Assembly: GCA_021741065.1 (NCBI GenBank)
Contig: JAIOYN010000008.1
Location: 1 to 38,918 of the forward strand
Length of the DNA: 38,918 nt
Direction of reading: 5' to 3'
Origin: Sphingomonadaceae bacterium
GTDB taxonomy: Bacteria > Pseudomonadota > Alphaproteobacteria > Sphingomonadales > Sphingomonadaceae
Under the pieces are notes generated by a model. That model was not told the DNA's origin. It ran no database searches and worked only from the letters and a program-made list of their open reading frames with translations. This document shows positions 15,459-23,587 of this stretch, piece by piece. The position numbers and the translations under genes are program-made. The first letter of the stretch is position 1. Every line of letters begins with the position of its first letter.

Positions 15459-15487
15459 TTGCCAGTTTTGGATTTTTACAGTATTAA
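15459..15487 (+). promoter_or_regulatory. Promoter of the LOV-HTH gene (leaderless type)
   Basis: TTGCCA (15459-15464) and TATTAA (15482-15487) are separated by exactly 17 bases. The -10 ends seven bases before the GTG start codon, so transcription should begin at or next to the start codon, and no ribosome site precedes it. Confidence 0.6.
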
Positions 15488-15494
15488 TCCCTAA

Positions 15495-16127
15495 GTGACA
15501 GACGAACTTTTCTCAAAAAACAGCGTGTCCAGCAGCCATCCGGTTTTGGATTCGATTCTTTTTAGCCCGATTGCAACAGTCGTCAGCGACCCCACACAGC
15601 CTGACAATCCCCTGATTGCTGTGAATGCTGCCTTCTGCGCGCTGACCGGATATTCCGAAGCGGAATCGATTGGACGTAACTGCAGGTTCCTTCGTGGTCC
15701 CGACACCGAAAACGGTCAGACCGAAAAATTGCGCTCGGCGGTTTATGGACAACGCCCAGCCTTGGCTGAGCTTATCAACTACCGCAAAGACGGGTCCCCC
15801 TTTCGCAACGCGGTAATGATTGCGCCATTATTTGATGATGAAGGAAAGCTTGAGCTTTTCGTCGGATCTCAAATTGAGGTTCTGCCAGAAGAAGAGAGCA
15901 TTGGACTCGTTCGGCAACAAAAAGCGGCACAAATTGTTGACCGCCTATCGCCACGCCAACGCGAAATACTACAGCAAATGGCGCGCGGTTTCCGCACAAA
16001 GCAAATCGCCTACCGCCTGTCACTGAGTGAAAAAACGGTTCAAATGCACCGCATGTTAATGTTTAAAAAGCTTTCAACTTCAAACGCCGCAGATGCGGTG
16101 AGAATTGCCGTCGAAGCGGGTCTTTGA
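15495..16127 (+). CDS. Blue-light photoreceptor transcription factor, LOV domain plus LuxR-type HTH
   Basis: The 210-residue protein joins a LOV sensor (about 20-128) to a LuxR-type DNA-binding domain (150-210). The photoactive motif is GRNCRFLRG with Cys63. The flavin-contacting Asn residues are in NYRKDG (Asn95) and PFRN (Asn105), and the Gln that senses adduct formation is in VGSQIEV (Gln126). All are conserved, so light-driven Cys-FMN adduct chemistry is expected. The HTH is LSPRQREILQQMARGFRTKQIA and LSEKTVQMHRMLMFKKL. The plan and size match the one-component light-activated factor EL222 of Erythrobacter. The start is GTG with no ribosome site and a promoter ending seven bases before it. 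It lies between murA and the convergent ribbon-helix-helix/phaB genes. Its targets are unknown. Confidence 0.93.
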   Translation: MTDELFSKNSVSSSHPVLDSILFSPIATVVSDPTQPDNPLIAVNAAFCALTGYSEAESIGRNCRFLRGPDTENGQTEKLRSAVYGQRPALAELINYRKDGSPFRNAVMIAPLFDDEGKLELFVGSQIEVLPEEESIGLVRQQKAAQIVDRLSPRQREILQQMARGFRTKQIAYRLSLSEKTVQMHRMLMFKKLSTSNAADAVRIAVEAGL

Positions 16128-16160
16128 TCCGACCTTAGGGTTGCAAACTACCAGCCATAT

Positions 16161-16196
16161 CTGGGCCAGCAGCGGAGCCTTGAAGGCCCAGTGTTT
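16161..16196 (+). terminator. Possible terminator after the LOV-HTH gene
   Basis: CTGGGCC (16161-16167) and GGCCCAG (16185-16191) form a 7-bp stem with a 17-base loop, followed by TGTTTT. The loop is long and the T run short, so this is weak. Confidence 0.35.
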
Positions 16197-16228
16197 TCAA
16201 CCCGTGACATCACACATGTGGCGGTTCT

Positions 16229-16456
16229 TTATGCCCGCGCCATTAGCCAGAGCCGAATGGCGCTTGCAAGGCCACAGGGCGTTCGCGATTCAAGTCGCGC
16301 GACATCAATCTGCGCCACCAAAGCATTGACCGGCAGGCCATCTGCCTCCGCAATTGCCCGAAGCCGATCCCAAAATAACGGTTCAAGACTGATTGACGTC
16401 TGATGCCCGGCTACGGTCATGCTGCGTTTCACAGGCGGGTGATAGATGTCGCTCAA
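16229..16456 (-). CDS. Small ribbon-helix-helix domain protein
   Basis: The protein reads SDIYHPPVKRSMTVAGHQTSISLE, then PLFWDRLRAIAEADGLPVNALVAQID. This matches the RHH_4-type ribbon-helix-helix family found in many alphaproteobacteria, with the beta strand KRSMTVAGHQTSISL and two helices. I place the start at a TTG at 16456 (75 residues), where family similarity begins. A GTG at 16489 would overlap the phaB 3' end by 20 bases. It is downstream of phaB on the same strand and likely co-transcribed. DNA binding and a regulatory role are inferred from fold; its target is not known. Confidence 0.75.
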   Translation of the reverse strand: MSDIYHPPVKRSMTVAGHQTSISLEPLFWDRLRAIAEADGLPVNALVAQIDVARLESRTPCGLASAIRLWLMARA

Positions 16457-16469
16457 GATCGGATGCCCA

Positions 16470-17192
16470 TCAATACATGTGCTGGCCACCGTTGATCGAC
16501 AAAGTCGATCCGGTTATAAACCCTGCGTTATCGCTGGTGAGAAATTCGACGCCACGCGCAATTTCTTCAGGCTGCCCAAGGCGGCCGACAGGAATCTGGG
16601 CAACAATCTTCTCCATAACATTGTCAGGAATAGTCGACAGCATTTCTGTACCAATATATCCTGGCGCGATGGCATTGGCGGTCACGCCATGTCGTGCGCC
16701 CTCCGCCGCAAGGGATTTTGTAAAGCCATGAATGCCCGATTTGGCGGCGGCATAGTTCACCTGACCGATTTGTCCCCCTTGGCCGTTGACCGAGCCGATG
16801 TTGACAATTCGGCCCCATTTGCGCTCACGCATGCCCGCAAATACCGCCTTCGCCATGTTGAAGCAGCCCGTAAGGTCAACGCGGATTACCTCATCCCATT
16901 GTTCAAACGTCATTTTAATCATTGTGGCGTCCCGCGTTATGCCCGCATTGTTGACCATGATGTCGATCTGGCCATATTCGGCTTCAATGGCGGCGCAGGC
17001 ATCAATGCAACTTTTATGATCGCCTACGTCCCATTTCCGAACGGCGATGCCGGTACGCAGGGAGAAAGCCATTGCTGCAGCATCATTGCCGCCATAATTG
17101 GCGATTACCAGACGCCCCTTTTCTTGCAACTTTAGGCTAATCGCCTCCCCAATGCCTCTGGTACCGCCTGTAACCACTGCCACCTTTGTCAT
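16470..17192 (-). CDS. phaB: Acetoacetyl-CoA reductase
   Basis: PhaB reduces acetoacetyl-CoA to (R)-3-hydroxybutyryl-CoA with NADPH, feeding PhaC. This 240-residue SDR has VAVVTGGTRGIGEA (cofactor loop), NNAGITRDATM, the catalytic Ser in NIGSVNGQGGQIGQVNYAAAKSG and the Tyr-Lys pair in the same segment. It ends in STLSINGGQHMY, the characteristic PhaB C-terminus. I chose the ATG at 17192, preceded by AGGAGAG; an open frame continues upstream to 17249 without family similarity. phaA is not in the window. No TGC-N3-GCA site like those of phaC and the phasin gene is upstream. Confidence 0.9.
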   Translation of the reverse strand: MTKVAVVTGGTRGIGEAISLKLQEKGRLVIANYGGNDAAAMAFSLRTGIAVRKWDVGDHKSCIDACAAIEAEYGQIDIMVNNAGITRDATMIKMTFEQWDEVIRVDLTGCFNMAKAVFAGMRERKWGRIVNIGSVNGQGGQIGQVNYAAAKSGIHGFTKSLAAEGARHGVTANAIAPGYIGTEMLSTIPDNVMEKIVAQIPVGRLGQPEEIARGVEFLTSDNAGFITGSTLSINGGQHMY

Positions 17193-17298
17193 GCGCCGCT
17201 CTCCTCGCTCAATTTTGACGATGATTACCGTGCACGCACGCAAGCGCAAGTTGCCGTTAACGTTAGTCGGAAGAATTCATAAGCAGCTGTATCTAATG

Positions 17299-18300
17299 TT
17301 AAATCCAGCCAGCGAGTTCACGACGGATTATGCCTTCTACCATGTCCATGCCGACATCGCTGTCGTTCAGGCATGGCATATATGCGTAATGCGTGCCGCC
17401 TGCTTCTTCGAACTGCTCATGGCCCTGCATAGCCAATTCTTCGAGCGTTTCGAGGCAATCAACGGAAAAACCGGGCGCAAAAATTGCGACTTTTTTGGTG
17501 CCTTCGCGCGCCAACCGCATCAGCGTATCGTCCGTTGCGGGTTCAAGCCATTTGGCACGACCGAAACGTGACTGGAAACTGACAACCAATGCGCGCCCCA
17601 TTGCCTCAGACAGCAAACGCGCCGTTTTCTGGCAATGGCAATGATAAGGATCCCCCAATTGCAATGTGCGTTCGGGCATGCCGTGGAAGCTGATGACGAT
17701 AGCTTCGGGTTCGAAATCAAGTCCGGCAAGCGAAGCTTCAATCGACGTTTTCAGTGCGATAACATAGGCCGCGTCATCATGATAGGCAGGCAGCGTTCGT
17801 ATCGCGGGATGCCAGCGCATAGCGGTCAATGCGGCATAGGCCTCATCCAAAACAGTTCCCGTCGTTGCGCCAGAATATTGCGGATACATTGGCGCGATCA
17901 AAATACGGTTACAACCGGCGGTCTTCATGGCGGCGAGTTGATCAGCGACCGACGGGTTGCCATAGCGCATGGCGTAACGGACATCGGCGCTATCGCCCAT
18001 ACGCGCTTGCAGTGCGTCCGCCTGCCCAGCAGTGAAAAACGCGAGAGGCGAACCTTTGTCAGTCCACACTTTTTCATAAGCTTTCGCAGATTTCTGGGGA
18101 CGCGTATTCAAAATGATGCCACGCAAAATCGGTTGCCAGATGATCGGCGGAATTTCGACCACACGGCGGTCGGATAGAAACTGCTTGAGGTAGCGTTTCA
18201 CAGCAGACCTCGTCGGCGCATCCGGCGTCCCCAAATTTACTAATAGCACGCCAATCTTTGGTGTTGCTACGGGCGGGTGATCAATCGGTAATGTCATCAT
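17299..18300 (-). CDS. hemH: Ferrochelatase
   Basis: HemH inserts Fe2+ into protoporphyrin IX, the last step of haem synthesis. The 333-residue protein has KIGVLLVNLGTPDAPTRSAVKRYLKQFL, the catalytic His in ISFHGMPERTLQLGDPYHCHC, and FAPGFSVDCLETLEELA with the conserved Glu. Starts at 18300 or 18297; the latter has better spacing from AGAGGA. It overlaps the molybdopterin hydroxylase stop as ATGA, so it is the last gene of an operon with that gene and mrp. Confidence 0.95.
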   Translation of the reverse strand: MMTLPIDHPPVATPKIGVLLVNLGTPDAPTRSAVKRYLKQFLSDRRVVEIPPIIWQPILRGIILNTRPQKSAKAYEKVWTDKGSPLAFFTAGQADALQARMGDSADVRYAMRYGNPSVADQLAAMKTAGCNRILIAPMYPQYSGATTGTVLDEAYAALTAMRWHPAIRTLPAYHDDAAYVIALKTSIEASLAGLDFEPEAIVISFHGMPERTLQLGDPYHCHCQKTARLLSEAMGRALVVSFQSRFGRAKWLEPATDDTLMRLAREGTKKVAIFAPGFSVDCLETLEELAMQGHEQFEEAGGTHYAYMPCLNDSDVGMDMVEGIIRRELAGWI

Positions 18301-20573
18301 AGTCCTCTAGACAATAAAGGTAATTCGCGCAGCCTGATACCGGTTGCGGAGAAAATGGCATTAGCAATCGCAGGGGCGACAGCGGGAACACCCAATTCGG
18401 ACACGCCGCCAGGTGATTCATCATTACGAGCAAGTTCAACTGTAATTTCAGGTACATCAACCAATTTGGGTAAATCGATGTCGCGCAACCGCCGTGCAGT
18501 GGGAAGCCCGCTTTCAAAATCCGTAGCGGATCCCAATGCTTGCGCCAATCCAAACACGATGCCGCCTTCAATTTGCTGGCGCGCAAGGTCTGGGTTAATC
18601 AAACGACCACAATCAGCCATGGCATGAATGCGGTCCACGCGCACGCCGGTGTCGTTTTTGCGGGCGGTCACCATGACGGCAATATGGCTGCCGCGCATGC
18701 TGTGGCACGCAATGCCACGTCCGCTATCCGAAGCACCGCTATCCGAGCCAGCCATGATCGCTACCTCTGTCAGGCATCGCGCCAAACGTGACTGGCCAGC
18801 CAGCATTTGCATACGGAACGTCAAGGGTTCAACCCCTGCCTTATGCGCCAGTTCATCGATAAATCCTTCAACGAAGAAGCAATTATAGCTGTTGGCAAGG
18901 CCGCGCCATGGCCCCGTTGGCATGGGCATCGACACAGGGAAATGGTCAATGGTGATATTTGGTATGGCGTAAGGAATTTGCGCACCTTCCAGCGCAAGCA
19001 CATCATATTGGCCGGATGCCGATTTACGCGCCTTGTCGGGCTGCTGTCCTTCGATCCGGTGGGCCAACTCACGCATCGTGGAAGCTGCGGCGACACGAAC
19101 TGTTAAGCCCGTCACCGCGCCATCCGCATTCATGGCCGCAGAAAGCCTGCACAAAGCGGGACTACGGACGTGATCACGGACGAAATCTTCTGACCGGGAC
19201 CATGTTAATTGGACGGGCCTGCCCACTGCCTTGGCAATGACCGCCACTTGCGCGGCTATGCCATTGTCGAAATTGCGGTCAAAGCTGCCACCGGCTATCA
19301 CGGGGTGGTGCACAACATCATCCACGTTAATCCCAATGGCTTTCGCCACCGCCAGACGCGCGGCGTGCGGCGCTTGGGTCGCGAGCCACAATTGTAAGCG
19401 CCCATCCTTAAAGTTTGCAGTTGCGGAGCGTGTCTCAATCGGTGCGTGTACGGCCGCGCCGACGGTATAATCCGCCTTGAATATCCGTGCGCCTGCTTCC
19501 CGTGCCATGGCTGCATCAATATCGCCAACATTGGTGGCGCGAAAGCCGGGACCTTTGGCAATGGCATTGGACAAAGACTGCGCGATTGCGGTGCTGTCTG
19601 CCATCCGGCCCTTGGTGCGGAACACGGGTGCCATGGCATCAAGGGCATTGTTTGCCGCCCACCAGTTGCTTGCAACCGCCGCGACCCAGTTATCAGTCTT
19701 CACCACCTGCAGGACGCCAGGCATTTTCAGCGCAGCCTTCTCATCAGCCGACAACAGGCGGGTGTCACCCGCTGGCCCAGCGCGAACCGACGCAAACAAC
19801 ATGTCGGGCAAACGGACATCGCCGGCAAAACTTACGCTACCGTCAACCTTGGCTGACAGGTCAAGGCGCGGTGCATCGCGTCCGGACAGCCGGTTGCGTG
19901 CCGACGGGTTGAGCGGAATGGGCGACGGTACATCAAGCGCCGATGCCTCAACCACCAATTCTGCAAAGGACAAGCGCCGTTGGCCAGCAATGACAAAGCC
20001 ACGATCGGTCCGGCATTGCTCCCACGCGATGCCCCAACGCGCTGCTGCTGCCTGACATAACAAAGTCCGCGCCGCAGCGCCAGCTTCACGGCACGGTCTT
20101 TCAAATTGCCGGATCGAGGACGACCCGCCGGTCACGACGAACATGTCGCGGCGAGCGATTTCGTTGATGCTACTGGCAACGGGACCAACATGCACATTGA
20201 GCGCGATATTTTCTGGTAAGAACGCCGTCGCCCAATCGCGCGCCAACAGTGTGTTGGCAAAGATCGGACTAGCGGGAACCGGCTGCACCGCGACCGAGCG
20301 CCAGTCCGCCCCCAATTCACCGGCCACGATCTGCGCCAGCGCCGAATAAACACCTTGGCCAGAATCGCTCTGTGGGATGGCGACGATGACTTTGCCGTCC
20401 TCCGCAATTTTCAGCCATGGACCAAAAAGATGCTCCCCATCCGCCGCACGCATGTTTGGCGCATAGCGACGCGGCCATAGGCCCCATGCCACCAAAAGTC
20501 CGACGCCTACGCCGCCGCCAACCAGCAGTTTCCGGCGGCTTATGCCGTCCTTTGCTGCTGGCGCTTCATTCAT
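18297..20573 (-). CDS. Tat-exported molybdopterin-binding hydroxylase subunit (isoquinoline 1-oxidoreductase beta / xanthine dehydrogenase family)
   Basis: The 758-residue protein starts with a twin-arginine signal (SRRKLLVGGGVGVGLLVAWG, 12-31), so it should be folded with its cofactor and exported. The molybdenum-binding family segments are seen: SFAGDVRLPDMLFASV, GGSFDRNFDNGIAAQVAVIAK and PTGPWRGLANSYNCFFVEGFIDELAHKAG, with a C-terminal catalytic-Glu type motif GGVSELGVPAVAPAIANAIF. Family members hydroxylate N-heterocycles or oxidise aldehydes. The usual [2Fe-2S] small subunit is not adjacent. Genes overlap by 4 bp on both sides (mrp upstream, hemH downstream). Substrate unknown. Confidence 0.85.
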   Translation of the reverse strand: MNEAPAAKDGISRRKLLVGGGVGVGLLVAWGLWPRRYAPNMRAADGEHLFGPWLKIAEDGKVIVAIPQSDSGQGVYSALAQIVAGELGADWRSVAVQPVPASPIFANTLLARDWATAFLPENIALNVHVGPVASSINEIARRDMFVVTGGSSSIRQFERPCREAGAAARTLLCQAAAARWGIAWEQCRTDRGFVIAGQRRLSFAELVVEASALDVPSPIPLNPSARNRLSGRDAPRLDLSAKVDGSVSFAGDVRLPDMLFASVRAGPAGDTRLLSADEKAALKMPGVLQVVKTDNWVAAVASNWWAANNALDAMAPVFRTKGRMADSTAIAQSLSNAIAKGPGFRATNVGDIDAAMAREAGARIFKADYTVGAAVHAPIETRSATANFKDGRLQLWLATQAPHAARLAVAKAIGINVDDVVHHPVIAGGSFDRNFDNGIAAQVAVIAKAVGRPVQLTWSRSEDFVRDHVRSPALCRLSAAMNADGAVTGLTVRVAAASTMRELAHRIEGQQPDKARKSASGQYDVLALEGAQIPYAIPNITIDHFPVSMPMPTGPWRGLANSYNCFFVEGFIDELAHKAGVEPLTFRMQMLAGQSRLARCLTEVAIMAGSDSGASDSGRGIACHSMRGSHIAVMVTARKNDTGVRVDRIHAMADCGRLINPDLARQQIEGGIVFGLAQALGSATDFESGLPTARRLRDIDLPKLVDVPEITVELARNDESPGGVSELGVPAVAPAIANAIFSATGIRLRELPLLSRGL

Positions 20574-21544
20574 GCAGCGGTATCTTTCGACGAATCAATC
20601 CACGCGGAGACTTGCCGCGCTATCGCAGCATAAGCGTCGCTAATCGGTCCTTCACCTAATGCCGGTGGCGTGCCAGCGTCGCTTTCCATCCGGATTTTAA
20701 TGTCGAGTGGTATCCGTCCCAAGAACGGAATGCCCAATTCCTTCGCCGCTGCCTCTGCACCGCCCGAACCGAAAGGATCGCTCATTTCCCCGCAATGCGG
20801 ACAAAGATACCCAGCCATATTTTCAACAAGGCCAATGATCGGTACTTTTGCCGTATCGAAAAAGCTGATGGCGCGCATCGCGTCAATGAGGGCAAGGTCC
20901 TGTGGCGTGGAGATGATGACTGCGCCGATGGGCTTGTGCTTCTGGACCATCGACAATTGAATATCGCCTGTGCCAGGCGGCATATCGACCACGATGTCGC
21001 GGACATTGCCCCATTTGGCATCGACAAGTTGCGACAGCGCATTACCCGCCATCGGTCCGCGCCATGCAATGGCTTGCCCCGGGTTGACCAATTGCCCCAT
21101 GGACAGAAACGGCACGCCGCCTGCGCCCATCACGGGGATGATCATGTTGCCTTCCGCTTGGGGCTTCACGCCCTCCACACCCATCAATCTCGGTTGCGAC
21201 GGGCCATAGATATCTGCATCCACCAGACCAACCGAACGGCCAGCACATGCCATGGCGATGGCAAGGTTTGTCGACAGCGTAGATTTGCCGACGCCGCCTT
21301 TGCCACTCGCCACAGCAATCAGGCGCGGCGTGATGCGTTCGGCGGTCAACATCACACGCACCGATTGCGCGCCGGCCTGCGTGGCTGCCGTGCGGACATC
21401 GGCTTCGATTTCAGCGCGCTGCTCGGCATTTAAGCCGGACACGTCAAGCATCAGCGAGACCGCATTTTCGGTGACCTTCAAACCACTCGCGCGGTTCCCT
21501 ACAACCGCAAAAATGGCATCGGAAAATATAGCAAAATTGGACAT
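20570..21544 (-). CDS. mrp: Mrp/NBP35-type iron-sulfur cluster carrier ATPase
   Basis: The 324-residue protein has a DUF59-like N-terminal part (residues 1-60 or so) and a deviant Walker A LIAVASGKGGVGKSTLSTNLAIAM (GKGGVGKS at 81-88). DADIYGPSQPRLMG follows, then DMPPGTGDIQLSM. The Cys pair LCPHCGE that binds a bridging [4Fe-4S] cluster is near residues 245-250. Mrp proteins hold and transfer Fe-S clusters. Being first in the operon before a molybdopterin hydroxylase fits a cofactor-assembly role, although no Fe-S subunit is encoded nearby. Divergent from hflK. Confidence 0.93.
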   Translation of the reverse strand: MSNFAIFSDAIFAVVGNRASGLKVTENAVSLMLDVSGLNAEQRAEIEADVRTAATQAGAQSVRVMLTAERITPRLIAVASGKGGVGKSTLSTNLAIAMACAGRSVGLVDADIYGPSQPRLMGVEGVKPQAEGNMIIPVMGAGGVPFLSMGQLVNPGQAIAWRGPMAGNALSQLVDAKWGNVRDIVVDMPPGTGDIQLSMVQKHKPIGAVIISTPQDLALIDAMRAISFFDTAKVPIIGLVENMAGYLCPHCGEMSDPFGSGGAEAAAKELGIPFLGRIPLDIKIRMESDAGTPPALGEGPISDAYAAIARQVSAWIDSSKDTAA

Positions 21545-21603
21545 GACTTGCCGAATAGATTCAGAATTGCGGGATTGACACTGTTTTTCTGAAAAACCGT
21601 TCC

Positions 21604-21609
21604 TATAAA
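21604..21609 (+). promoter_or_regulatory. Candidate -10 box of hflK
   Basis: TATAAA ends six bases before the hflK ATG, which would give a leaderless transcript. TTGACA at 21575-21580 is 23 bases away, too far for a standard promoter, so the -35 is unresolved. Confidence 0.3.
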
Positions 21610-21615
21610 GGTTTT

Positions 21616-22734
21616 ATGAGCAGAAAATTTGACAAGCAAGGACCCGTGATTTTGGCAACAGATGGCAAAGGACCTTGGGATTCCTCCGATTCTGGGGAAA
21701 CAGGCGGCACAAGCAATTCAACCGGACGCGGAGGCGGATCGAAGCCCGACCCCGTGAATCCGTGGGACCCAACACCCGAACCTGCCGGACGCGCTCGTTC
21801 GCGCGGACCATCGCTTGAGGAACTGCTGCGCAGAAAAGGCGGTGGATTTGGTGGTTTGCCGCAACGCCCCGACGGTAAAAGCTGGTTCCCGCTTATCATT
21901 GGCGGCTTAGTGGCGCTATGGATTGTCTGGACGAGCATTCATCGCATTGGCCCCGAGCAAGAGGGTGTCGTGACGCAATTGGGCAAATATTCTGATACAT
22001 TGCCGCCTGGAATTCAATTCACTTTGCCTGCGCCACTGCAAAGCATCACGAAAATTGATACGCAGCAGATTCAGACGACATCCATAGGCTCGCCAAAGGC
22101 AAGCAGCGAGAATTTGGTGCTAACGAAGGACCAAAGTATCATCGACATGGCCTATGATGTCCGCTGGTCAATTAAAGATCCGGAGCTCTACCTGTTCCAA
22201 CTCGACAGCCCGCAGGAAACTGTCAAAGAAGTCGCGGAAAGTGCCATGCGCGCCGCGGTTGCTAATTTTGACCTAACACAAGCCATTGGCCCCGGTCGTG
22301 GCGCGATCGAACTTGAGGTGCGCCGCCGGATGCAACAGGTGCTCGATGAATATCGGGCTGGCGTGTTGATACAGAGTATCTCGATTCGCCAATCGGACCC
22401 GCCAGCTGAAGTCAATGACGCCTTCCGCGAAGTGAACGCGGCGCAGCAACGGCGCGAGAGCTATCTGAACGATGCCCGCGCTTATGCCAGCCGCGTGACC
22501 GAGCTTGCATTGGGTGAAACCGCCGAGTTCGATAAAATCTATGTGCAATATCGTGCCGCACCCGAGGTGACGAAGCGCCGGTTATACTATGAAACCATGG
22601 AGCAAGTGCTGGGTAAGGTCGACAAGACGATTGTCGAAACGGGCGGCGTAACGCCTTACCTTCCTATTCCCGAATTCCAGAAAAGATCGGCTCCAAAAGC
22701 CGAACCCTTGACCGTTACAGGGACAAAGCAATGA
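21616..22734 (+). CDS. hflK: FtsH-modulating membrane protein HflK
   Basis: HflK forms with HflC a large membrane cage around FtsH. The 372-residue protein has a Gly/Pro-rich cytoplasmic N-terminus, a membrane segment at about 92-112 (WFPLIIGGLVALWIVWTSI), and an SPFH domain (VTQLGKYSDTLPPGIQFTLP, DVRWSIKDPELYLFQL, VESAMRAAVANFDL-like region) with a coiled C-terminal part. AAAGG precedes the ATG at short spacing. The stop overlaps hflC by 4 bp. Confidence 0.95.
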   Translation: MSRKFDKQGPVILATDGKGPWDSSDSGETGGTSNSTGRGGGSKPDPVNPWDPTPEPAGRARSRGPSLEELLRRKGGGFGGLPQRPDGKSWFPLIIGGLVALWIVWTSIHRIGPEQEGVVTQLGKYSDTLPPGIQFTLPAPLQSITKIDTQQIQTTSIGSPKASSENLVLTKDQSIIDMAYDVRWSIKDPELYLFQLDSPQETVKEVAESAMRAAVANFDLTQAIGPGRGAIELEVRRRMQQVLDEYRAGVLIQSISIRQSDPPAEVNDAFREVNAAQQRRESYLNDARAYASRVTELALGETAEFDKIYVQYRAAPEVTKRRLYYETMEQVLGKVDKTIVETGGVTPYLPIPEFQKRSAPKAEPLTVTGTKQ

Positions 22735-23576
22735 CCAGCAGCCTCCTTCGCAACCCGATTTATCTCGCTTTTGGCGCAATAGGCGCGCTCATATTGATGA
22801 GCATGTCGGTGAATGTCGTTCCCGAAACTCAGCAGGCCATTATCAGCAGCTATGGTAAGGTCGACCGGATCGTGAACCCCTATAAGCCCGGCGAGAAATT
22901 CGGCGAGACACGCGCTGGACTTACCTTCCGCATTCCCTTTGTTGAACAGATCCAGATGATCGACAAGCGCGTCTTAAGCGTTCAGATGGAACAGCAGGAA
23001 GTGCTTTCCACCGACCAGTTGCGCTTGCAGGTGGATGCCTTTGCCCGGTTCCGCATTACCCAGCCCGCTGTAATGTACCGCACAATCCGAACCGAGGATC
23101 GCCTGCGTGACCAATTGCGGACGATTTTGGGTTCATCGCTGCGCAACGAGCTCGGCAAGCGGACCTTTGCCGCCTTGTTGAGCGCCGAACGCGGCGAAGT
23201 GATGGAGAATATCCAGACTGCGTTAAACCGCGAAGCGCGCAAATATGGAGCCGAAGTCATTGACGTGCGCATCAAGCGTGCCGACTTGCCAGCCGCAACA
23301 TTACAGTCGGCTTATAACCGTATGCGCAGCGCGAGAAACCAGGAGGCCATCGCCATCGACGCAGAAGGCCAAAAGGAAGCGCAAATTATCCGCGCTGACG
23401 CTGAAGCCGAAGCCGCCCGCATCTACGCCATAAGCTATGGCAAGGACCCGGGTTTCTATGATTTCTATCGCGCGATGCAGAGCTATCGTCAGACGTTCCA
23501 GAATGGTGAAGGTGCAAGCAATATCATCTTGTCACCGCAAAACGCCTATCTGGAAAAATTCCGTAAAGGCATTTAA
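22731..23576 (+). CDS. hflC: FtsH-modulating membrane protein HflC
   Basis: The 281-residue partner of HflK has an N-terminal membrane anchor (IYLAFGAIGALILMSMSVNVV) and an SPFH domain with VPETQQAIISSYGKVDR and GLTFRIPFVEQIQMIDKRVLS. A helical C-terminal region (AIDAEGQKEAQIIRADAEAEAARIYA) is typical of band-7 proteins. It restrains FtsH protease access to membrane substrates. Translationally coupled to hflK through ATGA. The htrA gene follows after 116 bases. Confidence 0.95.
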   Translation: MTSSLLRNPIYLAFGAIGALILMSMSVNVVPETQQAIISSYGKVDRIVNPYKPGEKFGETRAGLTFRIPFVEQIQMIDKRVLSVQMEQQEVLSTDQLRLQVDAFARFRITQPAVMYRTIRTEDRLRDQLRTILGSSLRNELGKRTFAALLSAERGEVMENIQTALNREARKYGAEVIDVRIKRADLPAATLQSAYNRMRSARNQEAIAIDAEGQKEAQIIRADAEAEAARIYAISYGKDPGFYDFYRAMQSYRQTFQNGEGASNIILSPQNAYLEKFRKGI

Positions 23577-23587
23577 TCGAAGGACAA

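Noticed and set aside
16446-17135. A 229-residue plus-strand frame opposite phaB
   Set aside because: It is the antisense of a clear SDR; composition and lack of a start signal indicate a shadow.
16470-17192. phaB gene as a second fabG
   Set aside because: The QVNYAAAKSG context and the INGGQHMY C-terminus are PhaB hallmarks, and a separate fabG lies in the fab operon.
17251-17267. CGTTAACG palindrome upstream of phaB as a LiuR- or PhaR-type site
   Set aside because: It is only 8 bp and does not match either the 18-bp palindrome at 9009 or the TGC-N3-GCA sites.
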